The position numbers and the translations under genes were made by a program. A stretch of 64,000 nt of DNA from assembly GCA_034769895.1 (NCBI GenBank), contig CM068367.1, forward strand, positions 314,959,986 through 315,023,985, given 5' to 3'. Every line of letters begins with the position of its first letter. The stretch's first letter is position 1. Below are positions 10,991 to 23,188 of this stretch, piece after piece. The notes under the pieces are model-generated. The model saw only the letters and a program-made list of their open reading frames with translations, was not told the DNA's origin and did not search any database. This DNA is from Magicicada septendecula. Taxonomy: Eukaryota > Arthropoda > Insecta > Hemiptera > Cicadidae.

Positions 10991-11068
10991 ACTACGGCCA
11001 AATATCCCGGGAAGGAATTTTAACAAAAACTACTTCTTTGTTGCCGATAACGTTGTACACATATATAT

Positions 11069-12025
11069 CAGTGGCGAAGTTACATGGAGGCAATTGAGGC
11101 AATGCCTACCCTAAAAAATTCTGTAGAATAAAAATTATAAGTACGTATGAACTACATAACGTAAAGATTATACATTGTTACTGGGACTGTCAAATTTATT
11201 AAACCGAAACGTGCTTTATTGAGCGACCGCTAGATGGTGACAGGTGAGATTCGGCATAGTTCGTTTAAAGCGAATGAGGCAACCTGAACTTGCCTCAGCG
11301 TTTTTTGTATACATCGTATGTAAGCAATGTAGTGGTGTGATAGGGAAGTGTAGGGAGGGGGGATTGTCCCGCGCTGTACACATAGAGCGTTGAGGCATGC
11401 CTCACTTCTGTGGTCCAAACAGTTAAGTTAAAGCGCCTGTGTTGTTTCTAAGTGTTTATTTTATGCGGTTATTAAAAGTGTCACTGTTATTCCGCTGAAC
11501 TAACAGATGATCAAGATTGTTATTTGAATTATTTGTAACATTAAACATATATATAGAAACTAATCAAGTTTAAAAATTTGAAGTTCAATCAGTTGTATTA
11601 TTGTGTATGACTAATACAAGGATTGTTCAATAGAGACACGTATAGAGCTGTAAAGCATTTTTTATTCAACGATTTTAAAAGAAGTCTCCAATAACATTAA
11701 GACATGAGTTCCACTGTTACGCTAACCTGTAGATTCCCTGCTAGTAAAATTCTTACGGCTGTTTGTGGAACCATTCGGTTACAGCAACTCTACCTCAGCG
11801 TCCGATTTGACCCACCGTCCTTTTAGAGATTCCTTAAAAAAAATTTAAGATAAGATTTTTGCCTATCCATTCATTAACTACTAGCTTCGCCAGTAAGCAA
11901 ATTGATGTCCATTTTTTCGGCTTGCACGCGTTATGTTGGTGTGGGTTTCGGCACTTTCCATTTAAAAAGCGTGCAAACGTAAGAAAATAAACATGAGTGA
12001 GGCCAGAAATAACGTGAATTGTGTG
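11069..12025. mobile_element. Insertion in leader: hAT-like terminus and unassigned DNA
   Basis: At 11069 the leader is broken by CAGTGGCGAAGTTACATGG, which resembles hAT-type ends such as CAGTGGCGGCTCGT at 48515. Near 11390 the sequence GAGGCATGCCTCACTTCTG may be the other end in degraded form. The rest to 12025 is foreign to the satellite family and includes a mariner-like relic on the minus strand. Exact boundaries are not resolved. Confidence 0.4.
11615..11830 (-). pseudogene. Mariner-like transposase C-terminal relic
   Basis: Minus-strand translation shows a stop-riddled version of the mariner transposase tail: VAVTEWFHKQP, EFY, QGIYRLA, QWNSCLNVIGDFF. This pattern (W-F/L..QP..FY..GI..L..RW..C....GD) ends many mariner transposases. 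The catalytic region is not recognisable. Dead relic. Confidence 0.5.
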
Positions 12026-13484
12026 TTTGTGTCTTACCTGCCTTTTTATTGCCGTATTAAATGAAAAATATTATATTACATTAAAATTAAAAAATTTTAA
12101 TTTTATTGCCTGGCAACAAAATTATTTTATTTTTAACAATTACCATTGTTTCAAAAAGTTTAAATAAATTTGCAAGTACTTTACTCTTGTTAAAACGTAA
12201 AAGGTTGCAGGTAAACTACCCCTTCCCCTTAACCGATCTTCACCAAAATCGAAAGACCTTGAGACCTCTACAATTCAGGGATGTATGCAAAAAATTATTT
12301 GATTCTGTTTGAATTTGCGGCTGTTATCGTTTGCCATAGAAAATACCCTTGTTAAAAAAATGTTGCAAGTAAACTACCCCTTTCCCTCAACCGATCTTCA
12401 CCAAAAACAACAAGTCTTGAGAACTCTACAATTTAGGGCTGTATGCAAATAATCTTTTGATTCTGTTTGAATTTGCGGCTGTTATCGTTTGCCATAGGAA
12501 ATACCCTTGTTAAAACATAAAACGTTACAGGTAAACTACCCCTTTCCCTTAACCGATCTTCACCAAAAACAATCGGTCTTGAGTACTCTACAAATCAGGG
12601 CTGTATGCAAAACATTATTTGATTCTGTTTGAATTTGCGGCTGTTATCGTTTGGCATAGAAAATACCCTTGTTAAAAAAACGTTGCTGGTAAACTACCCC
12701 TTTCCCTCAACCGATCTTCACCAAAAACCACAAGTCTTGAGAACTCTAAAATTTAGGGCTGTATGCAAATAATCTTTTGATTCTGTTTGAATTTGCGGCT
12801 GTTATCGTTTGCCATAGGAAATACCCTTGTTAAAACATAAAACGTTACTGGTAAACTACCCCTTTCCCTTAACCGATCTTCACCAAAAACAACAGGTCTT
12901 GAGTACTCTACAAATCAGGGCTGTATACAAAACATTATTTGATTCTGTTTGAATTTGCGGCTGTTATCGTTTGCCATAGAAAATACCCTTGATAAAACAA
13001 AAAACGTGGCAGGTAAACTACCCCTTTCCCTCAACCGAACTTCACCAAAAACAATAGGTCTTGAGAACTCTACAATTTAGGGCTGTGTGCAAATAATCTT
13101 TTGATTCTGTTTGAATTTGCGGTTGTTATCGTTTGCCATAGGAAATACCCTTGTTAAAACATAAAACGTTACAGGTAAACTACCCCTATCCCTTAACCGA
13201 TCTTCACCAAAATCAGCAGATCTTGAGAACTCTACAATACAGGGCTGTATGCGAAACATTATTTGATTCTGTTTGAATTTGCGGCTGTTATCGTTTGCCA
13301 AACAAACAAAATTACCCTTGCTAAAAAAAAAACCGTTGCAGGTAAACTACCCCTTTCCCTCAACCGATATTCACCAAAAACAATAGGTCGCGAGTACTCT
13401 GCAAATCAGGGCTGTATGCAAAAAATTATTTGATTCTGTTTGAATTTGCGGCAGTTATCGTTTGCCATAGAAAAAAATCTAAGA

Positions 13485-13541
13485 CAGACAGACAGACAGA
13501 CACACAGACAGACAGACAGACAGACAGACACACACACAGAC
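13485..13541. repeat. (CAGA/CA)n microsatellite of a module tail
   Basis: Mixed CAGA and CACA units in the standard position between the last monomer and the tail sequence CACTTTTCGGAAAACG. Confidence 0.9.
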
Positions 13542-13661
13542 ACTTTTCGGAAAACGACTTTTTTTCCTGTTTTGAGTGTAGTAGAATCAGAATCTGCAAT
13601 AATCTCGAACACGATTTTTTTTGCCATCACCATACTTCCATTCCTTAAGGAATATGGAAGT

Positions 13662-15615
13662 AATATCGGTATGGAGAACTATACATGACTTCCATATTCT
13701 AAGATTTATATTTAAAATCATTTTCAGCCAAACAGCCAGGCTGTGTCTTACCTGCCTTTTTATTGCTGTATTAAATGAAAAATATTATATTACATTAAAA
13801 TGAAAAAATTATAATTTTATTGCCTGGCAACAAAATTATTTTATTTTTAACAATTACCATTGTTTCAAAAAGTTTAAATAAATTTTCAAGTACTTTACTC
13901 TTGTTAAAACGTAAAAGGTTGCAGGTAAACTACCCCTTCCCCTTAACCGATCTTCACCAAAATCGAAAGTCATTGAGACCTCTACAATTCAGGGAAGTAT
14001 GCAAACAATTATTTGATTCTGTTTGAATTTGCGGCTGTTCTTGATAAAAAAACGTTGCAGGTAAACTACCCCTTCCCCTTAACCGATCTTCACCAAAAAC
14101 AATACATCTTGAGTACTCTACAAATCACGGCTGTATGCAAAACATTATTTGATTCTGTTTGAATTTGCGGCTGTTATCGTTTGCCATAGAAAATACCCTT
14201 GTTAAAAAATCGAAAGTCATTGAGACCTCTACAATTCAGGGACGTATGCAAAAAATTATTTCATTCTGTTTGAATTTGCGGCTGTTATCGTTTGCCATAG
14301 AAAATACGCTTGATAAAAAAACGTTGCAGGTAAACTACCCCTTCCCCTTAACCGATATTCACCAAAAACAACAGGTCTTGAGTACTCTACAAATCAGGGC
14401 TGTATGCAAAACATTATTTGATTCTGTTTGAATTTGCGGCTGTTATCGTTTGCCATAGAAAATACCCTTGTTAAAAAAACGTTGCAGGTAAACTACCCCT
14501 TTCCCTCAACCGATCTTCACCAAAAACAATAGGTCTTGAGAAATCTACAATTCAGGGCTGTATGCGAAACATTATTTGATTCTGTTTGAATTTGCGGCTG
14601 TTATCGTTTGCCAAAAAAAAAAAAAATTTCCCTTGATAAAAAAAACCGTTGCAGGTAAACTACCCCTTCCCCTCAACCGATCTTCACCAAAAACAATAGG
14701 TCGCGAGTACTCTACAAATCAGGGCTGTATGCAAAACATTATTTGATTCTGTTTGAATTTGCGGCAGTTGTCGTTTGCCATAGAAAATACGCATGATAAA
14801 AAACGTTGCTGGTAAACTACCCCTTCCCCTCAACCGATCTTCACCAAAAACAATAGGTCTTGAGTACTCTACAAATCAGGACTGTATGCAGAAAATTATT
14901 TGATTCTGTTTGAATTTGCGGCTGTTATCGTTTGCCATAGAAAATACCCTTGTTAAAAAAACGTTGTAGGTAAACTACCCCTTTCCCTTAACCGATCTTC
15001 ACCAAAAACAAGAGGTCTTGAGAACTCTACAATTTAGGGCTGTATGCAAATAATCTTTTTATTCTGTTTGAATTTGCGGCTGTTATCGTTTGCCATAGAA
15101 AATACCCTTGTTAAAACATAAAACGTTACAGGTAAACTACCCCTTTCCCTTAACCGATCTTCACCAAAAAGAATAGGTCTTGAGAACTCTACAATTCAGG
15201 GCTGTATGCGAAACATTATTTGATTCTGTTTGAATTTGCGGCTGTTATCGTTTGCCAAACAAACAAAATTACCCTTGCTAAAAAAAAACCGTTGCTGGTA
15301 AACTACCCCTTTCCCTCAACCGATCTTCACCAAAAACAATAGGTCGCGAGAACTCTGCAAAACCGGACTGTATGCAAAAAATTATTTGATTCTGTTTGAA
15401 TTTGCGGCAGTTATCGTTTGCCATAGAAAAAAAATCTACAGACAGACAGACAGACACACAGACACACAGACACACAGACAGACAGACACACAGACACTTT
15501 TCGGAAAACGACTTTTTTTCATGTTTTGAGTGTAGTAGAATCAGAATCTGCAATAATCTCGAACACGATTTTTTTTGCCATCACCATACTTCCATTCCTT
15601 AAGGAATATGGAAGT
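13662..15615 (+). repeat. Satellite module inside the transposon (second)
   Basis: Leader of the second type, without a hammerhead: after the common start it reads TTTTCAGCCAAACAGCCAGG, CTTACCTGCC and TTGCCTGGCAAC. About ten monomers follow, several shortened to near 150 bp with A-runs in place of the ACATAAAAC segment, then the CAGA microsatellite and tail palindrome ending at 15615. Monomers here are more uniform than those at 5.8-9.5 kb. Confidence 0.78.
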
Positions 15616-15964
15616 AAAAAAAAGATATGAAAAATATTCGAGCACGTCTTGAGGTGCCGCAAGGACGATCAATTTTCATAAAATTGCAATTTTCGCTACA
15701 TTTTTAAGTTTTTTTAAGAAGTTGTCAAACTTTTTTTTTAATTTCAAATACTGTCAAAAAAGCAGTTTTTATATAAAAAAAGACATTCAATTTTTTTTTA
15801 ACTTTTTGGATTATGTCTTGAGGTGCCGCAAGAGCGGTAAAGTTTTATAAAAACACACTTTTTGTAACTTTTTCAAAGAATTTTATGTGTCTCGATTATG
15901 CAATAAAAGTTTCAAATAGGCGTTTTAATATGAATAGAAAGATAAAAACAGTTTAACTATTGCA
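15616..15964 (+). other. Subterminal non-coding region of the transposon
   Basis: AT-rich, with two direct copies of a CTTGAGGTGCCGCAAG motif (around 15650 and 15834), each followed by AAG/AGCGATC/AAAGTTTT-like sequence and an A/T-rich tract. An inverted copy lies at about 17708. Repeated subterminal motifs of this kind often bind a transposase. Confidence 0.5.
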
Positions 15965-17289
15965 TTGTTTTTTGATGGAAGAAGAGACAAAACAATTCTT
16001 CAAGAAAAGAAAGGAATTAAGTTGTACAAAAAAGTTATTTCAGAAGAGCACGTTTCACTAATAGAGGAACCAAACTCGAAGTTTTTAGGCCACGTAACAC
16101 CTAAATCTGGCACTGGAAAGGCATAGCAGACAGTATACAGGAGTTTCTTGAAGATAGAGAACACAACGAACAACTTTTGAACTTTACTGCTATTGGCTGT
16201 GATGGAACCGTTGTAAACACTGGACATAATAATGGTGTGATTTCTTTGATGGAAAATGAAATAGGAAGACCTTTACAATGGTTAGTTTGTTTGTTCCATG
16301 GAAATGAGCTACCTTTGCGACATCTTTTTTGTCATTTAGATGGTAAAACGAAGGGACCCAATGAGTTTAAAGGCGAAATAGGTCAGCAGCTGGAAAACTG
16401 TGCTAATCTTCCTGTGGTTACTTCCTTGCCAATTGAAAATAACCTTCCTCTTTTGGAGAACATAAATGATTTAAGTACAGATCAGAAGTATTTATTGCAT
16501 ATGTGTATCGCTGTATCAAGTGGAAATTGCTCACTAGATTTATCTTTAAGAAACCCTGGAAAATTTGCTCACTCCAGGTGGCTTACATTAGCAAACCGTA
16601 TATTTAGATTGTATGTGGCAACTGAAAATCCAACTGAAAACCTTAAGACTCTGGCTGAGTACATTGTGAAAGTGTATGCACCTGTGTGGTTTAACACTAA
16701 GTTAAAACCTTCATGTACTTATGGTTCCAAACATCTGTTTAAGCTTATCTCATATTCACGCTATCTCTCTGATGATTTCAAGAACGTTCTAGACCCGGTT
16801 ATTCAAAGAAATGGGTACTTTGCTGCTGCAGAAAATCTCCTTTTGTCCATGCTATGTGATCAGCGCAAAAATGTAAGAGAACTTGGTTTACGACGTGTTT
16901 TAAAAGCAAGAACAGAAAGTAGAGGCGGAGTCAGGAACTTTAAAGATCCAAAGATAAACTTTGACACAGAGGATTACATCGACATGATCTCATGGACTGA
17001 AAATGACGTAACTGAACCCCCCTTGGTAAAACATGTTTCCATTGACTCTCTCAAAGACTTTATACGGAAGACATCTGAAGCTCAACCAAATAGTAAAGTG
17101 GACCCGCTTATCGACTTTCCCCGGCTTCCTTGTCACACGCAAGCAGTGGAAAGAGCTGTGAAACTGTTGACCGAATCGGCTCAAAATGTCTGTGGTTCAA
17201 TCGCAAGATATATAAGAGCAAAAATTGACTCACGTGAGAACATGCCAAAATTTGATACAAAAAAACAGTTTAATGTGTCAATGAAGTAG
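15965..17289 (+). pseudogene. Transposase-like protein of a repetitive arthropod family, N-terminally truncated
   Basis: A clear 370-codon open frame starts at 16177. Coding homology extends upstream to about 15965 (LFFDGRRDKTI, then HVTPKSGTGKA) but in another frame, so a frameshift lies near 16124. Features seen: an acidic LFFDGR segment, IGCDGTVVNTG, a histidine-rich LFHGNELPLRHLF, AHSRWLTLANRI, and CHTQAVERAVKLLTESA. I recognise the pattern as that of uncharacterised proteins common in arthropod genomes, and the spacing of D, D/H and a late E suggests an RNase H-like DDE transposase fold. That assignment is inference. Its position between inverted termini with a target duplication supports a transposase. 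The N-terminal DNA-binding part is missing, replaced by the satellite module. Codon composition is less AT-rich than the flanks. Confidence 0.65.
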
Positions 17290-17762
17290 AAACAAACATT
17301 TTGCAGCTGTAAAATTTGTAATTATTAAGGGTTTTTTAAATCATAAAAAATGAACTTTCAATGTCTTTAAAAGTGTATTATGATATTTTTTTACGTGTGC
17401 TCTAATAAAAAAAATATATAATTGATTTGACGAGCTTTTATTTCAACCTTATTTACTACTATTTGTAACAACCAGAATGTTCGCAAAAGTTTCAAAATTA
17501 GCAAAAATACAATCTTTTTGACATTAAAAAATATTTTTTTAATATTATTATATTTTGTAATTAATAATTTTTTCCAATTCGAATGCTTATATATGTATTT
17601 ACAACTATCTTTTGTAACATTATATGTAAGAGAAAACCATAAAAAATTATTTATCAAACTTTATAATTTTTCAATTTTTTTAATTTTCTTACAAATTTTA
17701 AGCTCTTTGCGGCACCTCAAGATGTTGTAGTATAGCAACCAAATTTTTTTTTCTCCTTTTCG
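17290..17762 (+). other. AT-rich 3' non-coding region of the transposon
   Basis: Very AT-rich sequence with possible AATAAA-like signals after the transposase stop (AATAAAAAAAATA near 17405) and the inverted subterminal motif TTGCGGCACCTCAAGATG at 17707. Short open frames on both strands are low-complexity and not credible genes. Confidence 0.55.
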
Positions 17763-17843
17763 AACCTAAAAGGCAACTTTTCCCCACTATTACAAAACTA
17801 AACAAAAAAAAAATTAAAAAAAGGCCATTTTCGTTCCACCCTA
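17763..17843. repeat. Right terminal inverted region of the transposon
   Basis: Reads inward on the minus strand TAGGGTGGAACGAAAA, then a T-rich tract, then AAAAGTTGCCTTTTAGG, matching the left end at 10680-10750. The duplicated octamer TTGTAGAG follows at 17844-17851. Confidence 0.82.
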
Positions 17844-18447
17844 TTGTAGAGGTCTCAACGACTTTCGATTTTGGTGAAGATCGGTTAAGGGGAAGGGGTA
17901 GTTTACCTGCAACCTTTTACGTTTTAACAAGAGTAAAGTACTTGAAAATTTATTTAAACTTTTTGAAACAATGGTAATTGTTAAAAATAAAATAATTTTG
18001 TTGCCAGGCAATAAAATTATAATTTTTTCATTTTAATGTAATATAATATTTTTCATTTAATACAGCAATAAAAAGGCAGGTAAGACACAGCCTGGCTGTT
18101 TGGCTGAAAATGATTTTAAATATAAATCTTAGAATATGGAAGTCATGAATGGGTCTCCATACCGATATTTTTCTATGGCAAACGATAACAGCCGCAAATT
18201 CAAACAGAATCAAATGATTGTTCCATACAGGCCTGAATTGTAGATTACTCAAGACCTATCGTTTATGGTGAAGATCGGTTAAGGGAAAGGGGTAGTTTAC
18301 CTGCAACTGTTTTTTATCAAGGGTAATTTTACTTCCATGTTCCTTAAGGAAATGCAAGTATGGTGATGGCAAAAAAAAATCGTGTTCGAGATTATTGCAG
18401 AATATGATTATACTACACTCAAAACATGAAAAAAATTCAATTTTCGA

Positions 18448-18493
18448 AATGTGTGTGTGTGTGTGTGTGCGCGCGCGCGTGTGTGTGTGTGTA
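18448..18493. repeat. (TG)n(CG)n(TG)n microsatellite
   Basis: TG run interrupted by a block of CG dinucleotides, in a module tail position. The CG interior is unique among the tails here. Confidence 0.9.
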
Positions 18494-21400
18494 GATTTTT
18501 TTCTATGGCAAACGATAACAGCCGCAAATTCAAACAGAAACAAATAATTTTTTGCATACAGCCCTGGTTTGTAGAGTACTCGTGACCTATTGTTTTTGGT
18601 AAAGTTCGGTTAAGGGAAAGGGGTAGTTTACCGGCAACGTTTTATGTTTTAACAAGGGTATTTTCTATGGCAAACGATAACAGCCTCAAATTCAAACATA
18701 ATCAAATACGTTTTTGCATACAGCCCTGATCTCTTAAGTACTAAATACCAATTGTTTTTGGTGAAGATCGTTTAAGGGAAAGGGGTAGTTTACCTGCTAC
18801 GTTTTTTGTTTCATCAAGGGTATTTTGTATGGCAAACGATAACAGCCGCAAATTCAAACAAAATCATATAATATTTTGCATACAGCCCTCAATTGCAGAG
18901 TTCTCAAGACCTGCCGTTTTTGGTGAAGATCGGTTAAGGGGAAGGGGTAGTTTACCTGCAACGGTTTTTTATCAAGGGTAATTTTACTTCCATATTCCTT
19001 AAGGAATGGAAGTATGGTGATGGCAAAAAAAATCGTGTTCGAGATTATTGCAGATTCTGATTCTACTACACTCAAAACATGAAAAAAAGTCGTTTTCCGA
19101 AAAGTGTCTGTGTGTGTGTCTGTCTGTCTGTCTGTCTGTGTGTGTGTCGTTGATTTTTTTTCTATGGCAAACGATAACTGCCGCAAATTCAAACAGAATC
19201 ATATAATTTTTTGCATGCAGCCCTGATTTGCAGAGTACTCGCGACCTATTATTTTTGGTGAATATCGGTTGAGGGAAAGGGGTAGTTTACCGGCAACGGT
19301 TTTTTTTTAGCAAGGGTAATTTTGTTTGTTTGGCAAACGATAACAGCCGCAAATTCAAACAGAATCAAATAATGTTTCGCATACAGCCCTGAATTGCAGA
19401 GTTCTCAAGATCTTTTGATTTTGGTGAAGATCGGTTAAGGGAAAGGGGTAGTTTACCGGTAACGTTTTATGTTTTAACAAGGGTATTTTCTATGGCAAAC
19501 GATAACAGCCGCAAATTCAAACAGACTCAAATAATGTTTCGTATACAACCCTGAATTGTAGAGTTCTCAAGACCTATGGTTTTTGGTGAAGATCGGTTAA
19601 GGGAAAGGGGTAGTTTACCGGTAATGTTTTATGTTTTAACAAGGGTATTTCCTATGGCAAACGATAAGAGCCGCAAATTCAAACAGAATCAAAAGATTAT
19701 TTGTATACAGCCCTAGATTGTAGAGTTCTCAAGACCTATCGTTTTTGGTGAAGATCGGTTAAGGGGAAGGGGTAGTTTACCTGCAGCGTTTTTTTATCAA
19801 GGGTATTTTCTATGGCAAACGATAACAGCCGCAAATTCAAACAGAATCAAATAGTGTTTTGCATACAGCCCTGGTTTGTAGAGTACTCAAGACCTATTGT
19901 TTTTGGTGAAGATCGGTTAAGGGGAAGGGGTAGTTTACCTGCAACGTTTTTTTATCAAGCGTATTTTGTATGACGAACGGTAACAGCCGCAAATTCAAAC
20001 AGAATCAAATAATTTTTTGCATACGTCCCTGAATTGTAGAGGTCTCAATGACTTTCGATTTTGGTGAAGATCGGTTAAGGGGAAGGGGTAGTTTACCTGC
20101 AACCTTTTACGTTTTAACAAGAGTAAAGTACTTGAAAATTTATTTAAACTTTTTGAAACAATGGTAATTGTTAAAAATAAAATAATTTTGTTGCCAGGCA
20201 ATAAAATTATAATTTTTTCATTTTAATGTAATATAATATTTTTCATTTAATACAGCAATAAAAAGGCAGGTAAGACACAGCCTGGCTGTTTGGCTGAAAA
20301 TGATTTTAAATATAAATCTTAGAATATTGAAGTCATGTATGGTTCTCCATACCGATATTTACTTTTTCTATGGTAAACGATAACAGCCGCAAATTCAAAC
20401 AGAATCAAATGATGTTTTGCATACAGCCCTGTATTGTAGAGTTCTCAATACCTATTGGTGTTGGTGAAGATCGGTTAAGGGAAAGGGGTAGTTTACCTGC
20501 AACGTTTTATGTTTTAAAAGGGTATTTTCTATGGCAAACGATAAGGGCCGCAAATTCAAACAGAGTCAAATACGTTTTTGCATACCTCCGTGTTTCGATG
20601 AGTACTAAAGACCTATTGTTTTTGGTGAAGATAGGTTAAGGAAAGGGTTAGATTACCAGCAACGTTTTATGTTTTAACAAGGGTATTTTTTCTGTGACGA
20701 ACGATAACTGCCGTAAATTCAAAGAGAATCAACTAATGTTTTGCATACAGCCCAGAATTGTAGAGTTCTCAAGACCTATTGTTATTGGTGAAGATCGGTT
20801 AATGGAATAGGGTAGTTTACCAGCAATGTTTTATGTTTTATCAAGGGTGTTTTCTATGGCAAACGATAACAGCCGCAAATTCAAACAGAATCAAATAATT
20901 GTTTGCATACAAGCCTGAATTGTGGAGTACCCAAGACCTGTTGTTTGTGGTGAAGATCGGTTAAGGGAAAGGGGTAGTTTACCAGCAACGGTTTTTTTTC
21001 AAGGGTAATTTTTTTCCGTAGTAAACGATAACAGCCGCAAATTCAAACAGAATCAAATGATGTTTTGCATACAGCTTTGTATTGTAGAGTTCTCAATACC
21101 TATTGGTGTTGGTGAAGATCGGTTAACGGAAAGGGGTAGTTTACCAGCAACATTTTATGTTTTAACAAGGGTTATTTTTTATATGACGAACGATAACTGC
21201 CGTAAATTCAAACAGAATCAACTAGGTTTTTACATACCTTTTTGAACTAAAGAGAACTCAAGGTCTGTTGATTTTGTTGAAGATCGGTTAAGGGAAGGGG
21301 TAGTTTATCAGCAACGTTTTATGTTTTAAAAAGGGTAATTTTTTATGACGAACGATAACTGCCGAAAATTCAATGAGAATCAAATAATTTTTTGCACTCT

Positions 21401-21879
21401 TTCCTGAGTTGCAGAGAGCTCAAGGTCTATTGATTTTGGTGAAGATCAGTTAAGGGAAAGGGGTAGTTTACCTGCAACATTTTATGTTGTAACAAGAGAA
21501 ATGTTTCCATGACGAACGATAACTGCCGCACATTCAAACGGAATCAAATATGTTTTTGCATGCTTCCCTGAGTTGTAGAGGACGGAAGGTCTGTTGATTT
21601 TGGAGAAGTTCGGTTAAGAGAAAGGGTAGTTTACCTGAAACATTTTATGATTTAACAAGAGTAAAGTACTTAATTTTTATAAATAACGTATCCTGATAAG
21701 AAGCTCATAGTAATCCACTGTAGAAACGTAGATGAAATATCTATAAATGAAGAGGTTATGTGAACGGGGTGGGGGTAACTTTCTATTATTAAAAATTAAA
21801 GTTGAAGGTGGAGGGCAGAATTTTTTATATGTGTACTACGTTATCGGCAACAAAGAAGTATTTTTTGTTAAAATTGCTT

Positions 21880-21975
21880 CCCGGGCTCTTTAGCCGTAGT
21901 TCAATGTTTTCTGCAACACCAGACTTTTCGACTGCCATCATCGGTGAAAATCGAGTGCGAAAACGTGAGGTGGTA
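21880..21975 (-). ncRNA. Deleted hammerhead-like motif (minus-strand leader)
   Basis: Same leader as at 5545, inverted. The core reads CCGATGA and an internal deletion removes the loop and 3' side of stem II (CGACTGCCATCATCGG remains). Not expected to be active. It marks the equivalent position in the duplicated module. Confidence 0.45.
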
Positions 21976-23184
21976 TACGTTAGTGACCACAGTACTGTGG
22001 TTAATGCTGAAGCAATAAGTAGAAAGACGTAGTTTCTATGGAAATATTTCATTTCGAATGTGATTTTAAATATAAATCTTAGAACATGGAAGTCATGTAT
22101 TGATCTCCATACCGATATTTTACTTCCATGTTCCTTAAGGAAATGGAAGTATGGTGATGGCAAAAAAAATCGTGTTCGAGATTATTGCAGAATATGATTG
22201 TACTACACTTAAAACATGAAAAAAAGTCATTTTTCGAAAAGTGTCTGTGTGTGTGTCTGTGTGTCTATCTGTAGATTTTTTTCTATGGCAAACGATAACA
22301 GCCGCAAATTCGAACAGAATAAAATAATTTTTTGCATACAGACCTGATTTATAGAGTACTCGCGACGTATTGCTTTTGGTGAAGATTGGTTGAGGGAAAG
22401 GGGTAGTTTACCTGCAACGGTTTTTTTTATCAAGGGTAATTTTGTTTATTTGGCAAACGATAACAGCCGCAAATTCAAACAGAATCAAACAATGTTTCGC
22501 ATACAGCCCTGGATTGTAGAGTTCTCACGATCTGTTGATTTTGGTAAAGATCGGATAAGGGAAAGGGGTAGTTTACCTGCAACGTTTTATGTTTTAACAA
22601 GGGTATTTCCTATGGCAAACGATAACAGCCGCAAATTCGAACAGAATCAAAAGATTATTTGCATACAGCCCTGATGTGTAGAGTACTCACGACCTATTGT
22701 TTTTGGTGAAGTTCGGTTGAGGGAAAGGGGTAGTTTACCTGCAACGTTTTTTTAACAAGGGTATTTTCTATGGCAAACGATAACAGCCGCAAATTCAAAC
22801 AGAATCAAATAATGTTTTGCATACAGCCCTGATTTGTAGAGTACTCAAGACCTATTGTTTTTGGTGAATATCGGTTAAGGGAAAGGGGTAGTTTACCTGT
22901 AACGTTTTGTTTTAACAAGGGTATTTCCTATGGCAAACGATAACAGCCGCAAATTCAAACAGAATCAAAAGATTATTTGCATACAGCACTAATTTGTAGA
23001 GTACTCACGACCTATTGTTTTTGGTGAAGTTCGGTTGAGGGAAAGGGGTAGTTTACCTGCAACGTTTTTTTTAACAAGGGTATTTTCTGTGGCAAACGAT
23101 AACAGCCGCAAATTCAAACAGAATCAAATAATGTTTTGCATACAGCCCTGATTTGTAGAGTTCTCAAGACCTATTGTTTTTGGT

Positions 23185-23188
23185 GAAG
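23185..23188. repeat. Target-site duplication GAAG of the gypsy element
   Basis: GAAG precedes the LTR here and recurs at 31986-31989 after the other LTR. Together the flanks rebuild the monomer sequence GGTGAAGATCGG. Confidence 0.8.

Larger units (their letters stand above)
10761..13661 (+). repeat. Satellite module inside the transposon (first)
   Basis: Leader hairpin at 10761, hammerhead motif at 10925, then the leader is cut at about 11068 by unrelated inserted DNA and resumes near 12025 with a second leader type (CTTACCTGCCTTTTTATTGC, then TTGCCTGGCAACAAAATTAT). Monomers run from 12190 to 13460, then a CAGA/CACA microsatellite and the tail palindrome. The next module starts immediately. 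Confidence 0.75.
10680..17843 (+). mobile_element. DNA transposon with TAGGGTGGAACGAAAA termini, 8-bp duplication
   Basis: The left end TAGGGTGGAACGAAAA and right end TTTTCGTTCCACCCTA are inverted. Similarity continues inward: both ends have AAAAGTTGCCTTTT (left about 10733-10746) or its complement (right about 17771-17784) about 60 bases in. An 8-bp duplication TTGTAGAG flanks the element. It inserted in a satellite monomer. Of 7.16 kb, 10761-15615 is a satellite module that replaces or interrupts the left interior; the right third (15616-17843) carries the transposase remnant. An 8-bp duplication is shared by hAT, P and some other superfamilies, so it does not settle the family. Three copies of a CTTGAGGTGCCGCAAG motif near 15650, 15834 and (inverted) 17708 may be subterminal binding sites. 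Confidence 0.8.
17852..23188 (-). repeat. Minus-strand satellite modules up to the gypsy insertion
   Basis: Several leaders (ending near 18165, 20355 and 22112) and tails (palindromes at about 18328, 18985 and 22122) with about 25 monomers, all in minus orientation. Leaders near 18000 and 20200 are of the CAGCCAGGCTGTG type; the one at 21840-22110 is the hammerhead type. The stretch from roughly 19.5 to 22.6 kb is a close copy of 36.1-39.2 kb. The array ends within a monomer at GGTGAAG, where the LTR element inserted. Confidence 0.8.

Noticed and set aside
11216-11418. Overlapping minus-strand open frames near 11.3 kb
   Set aside because: Short, overlapping in two frames, and inside an inserted transposon-like fragment with no recognisable protein motif.
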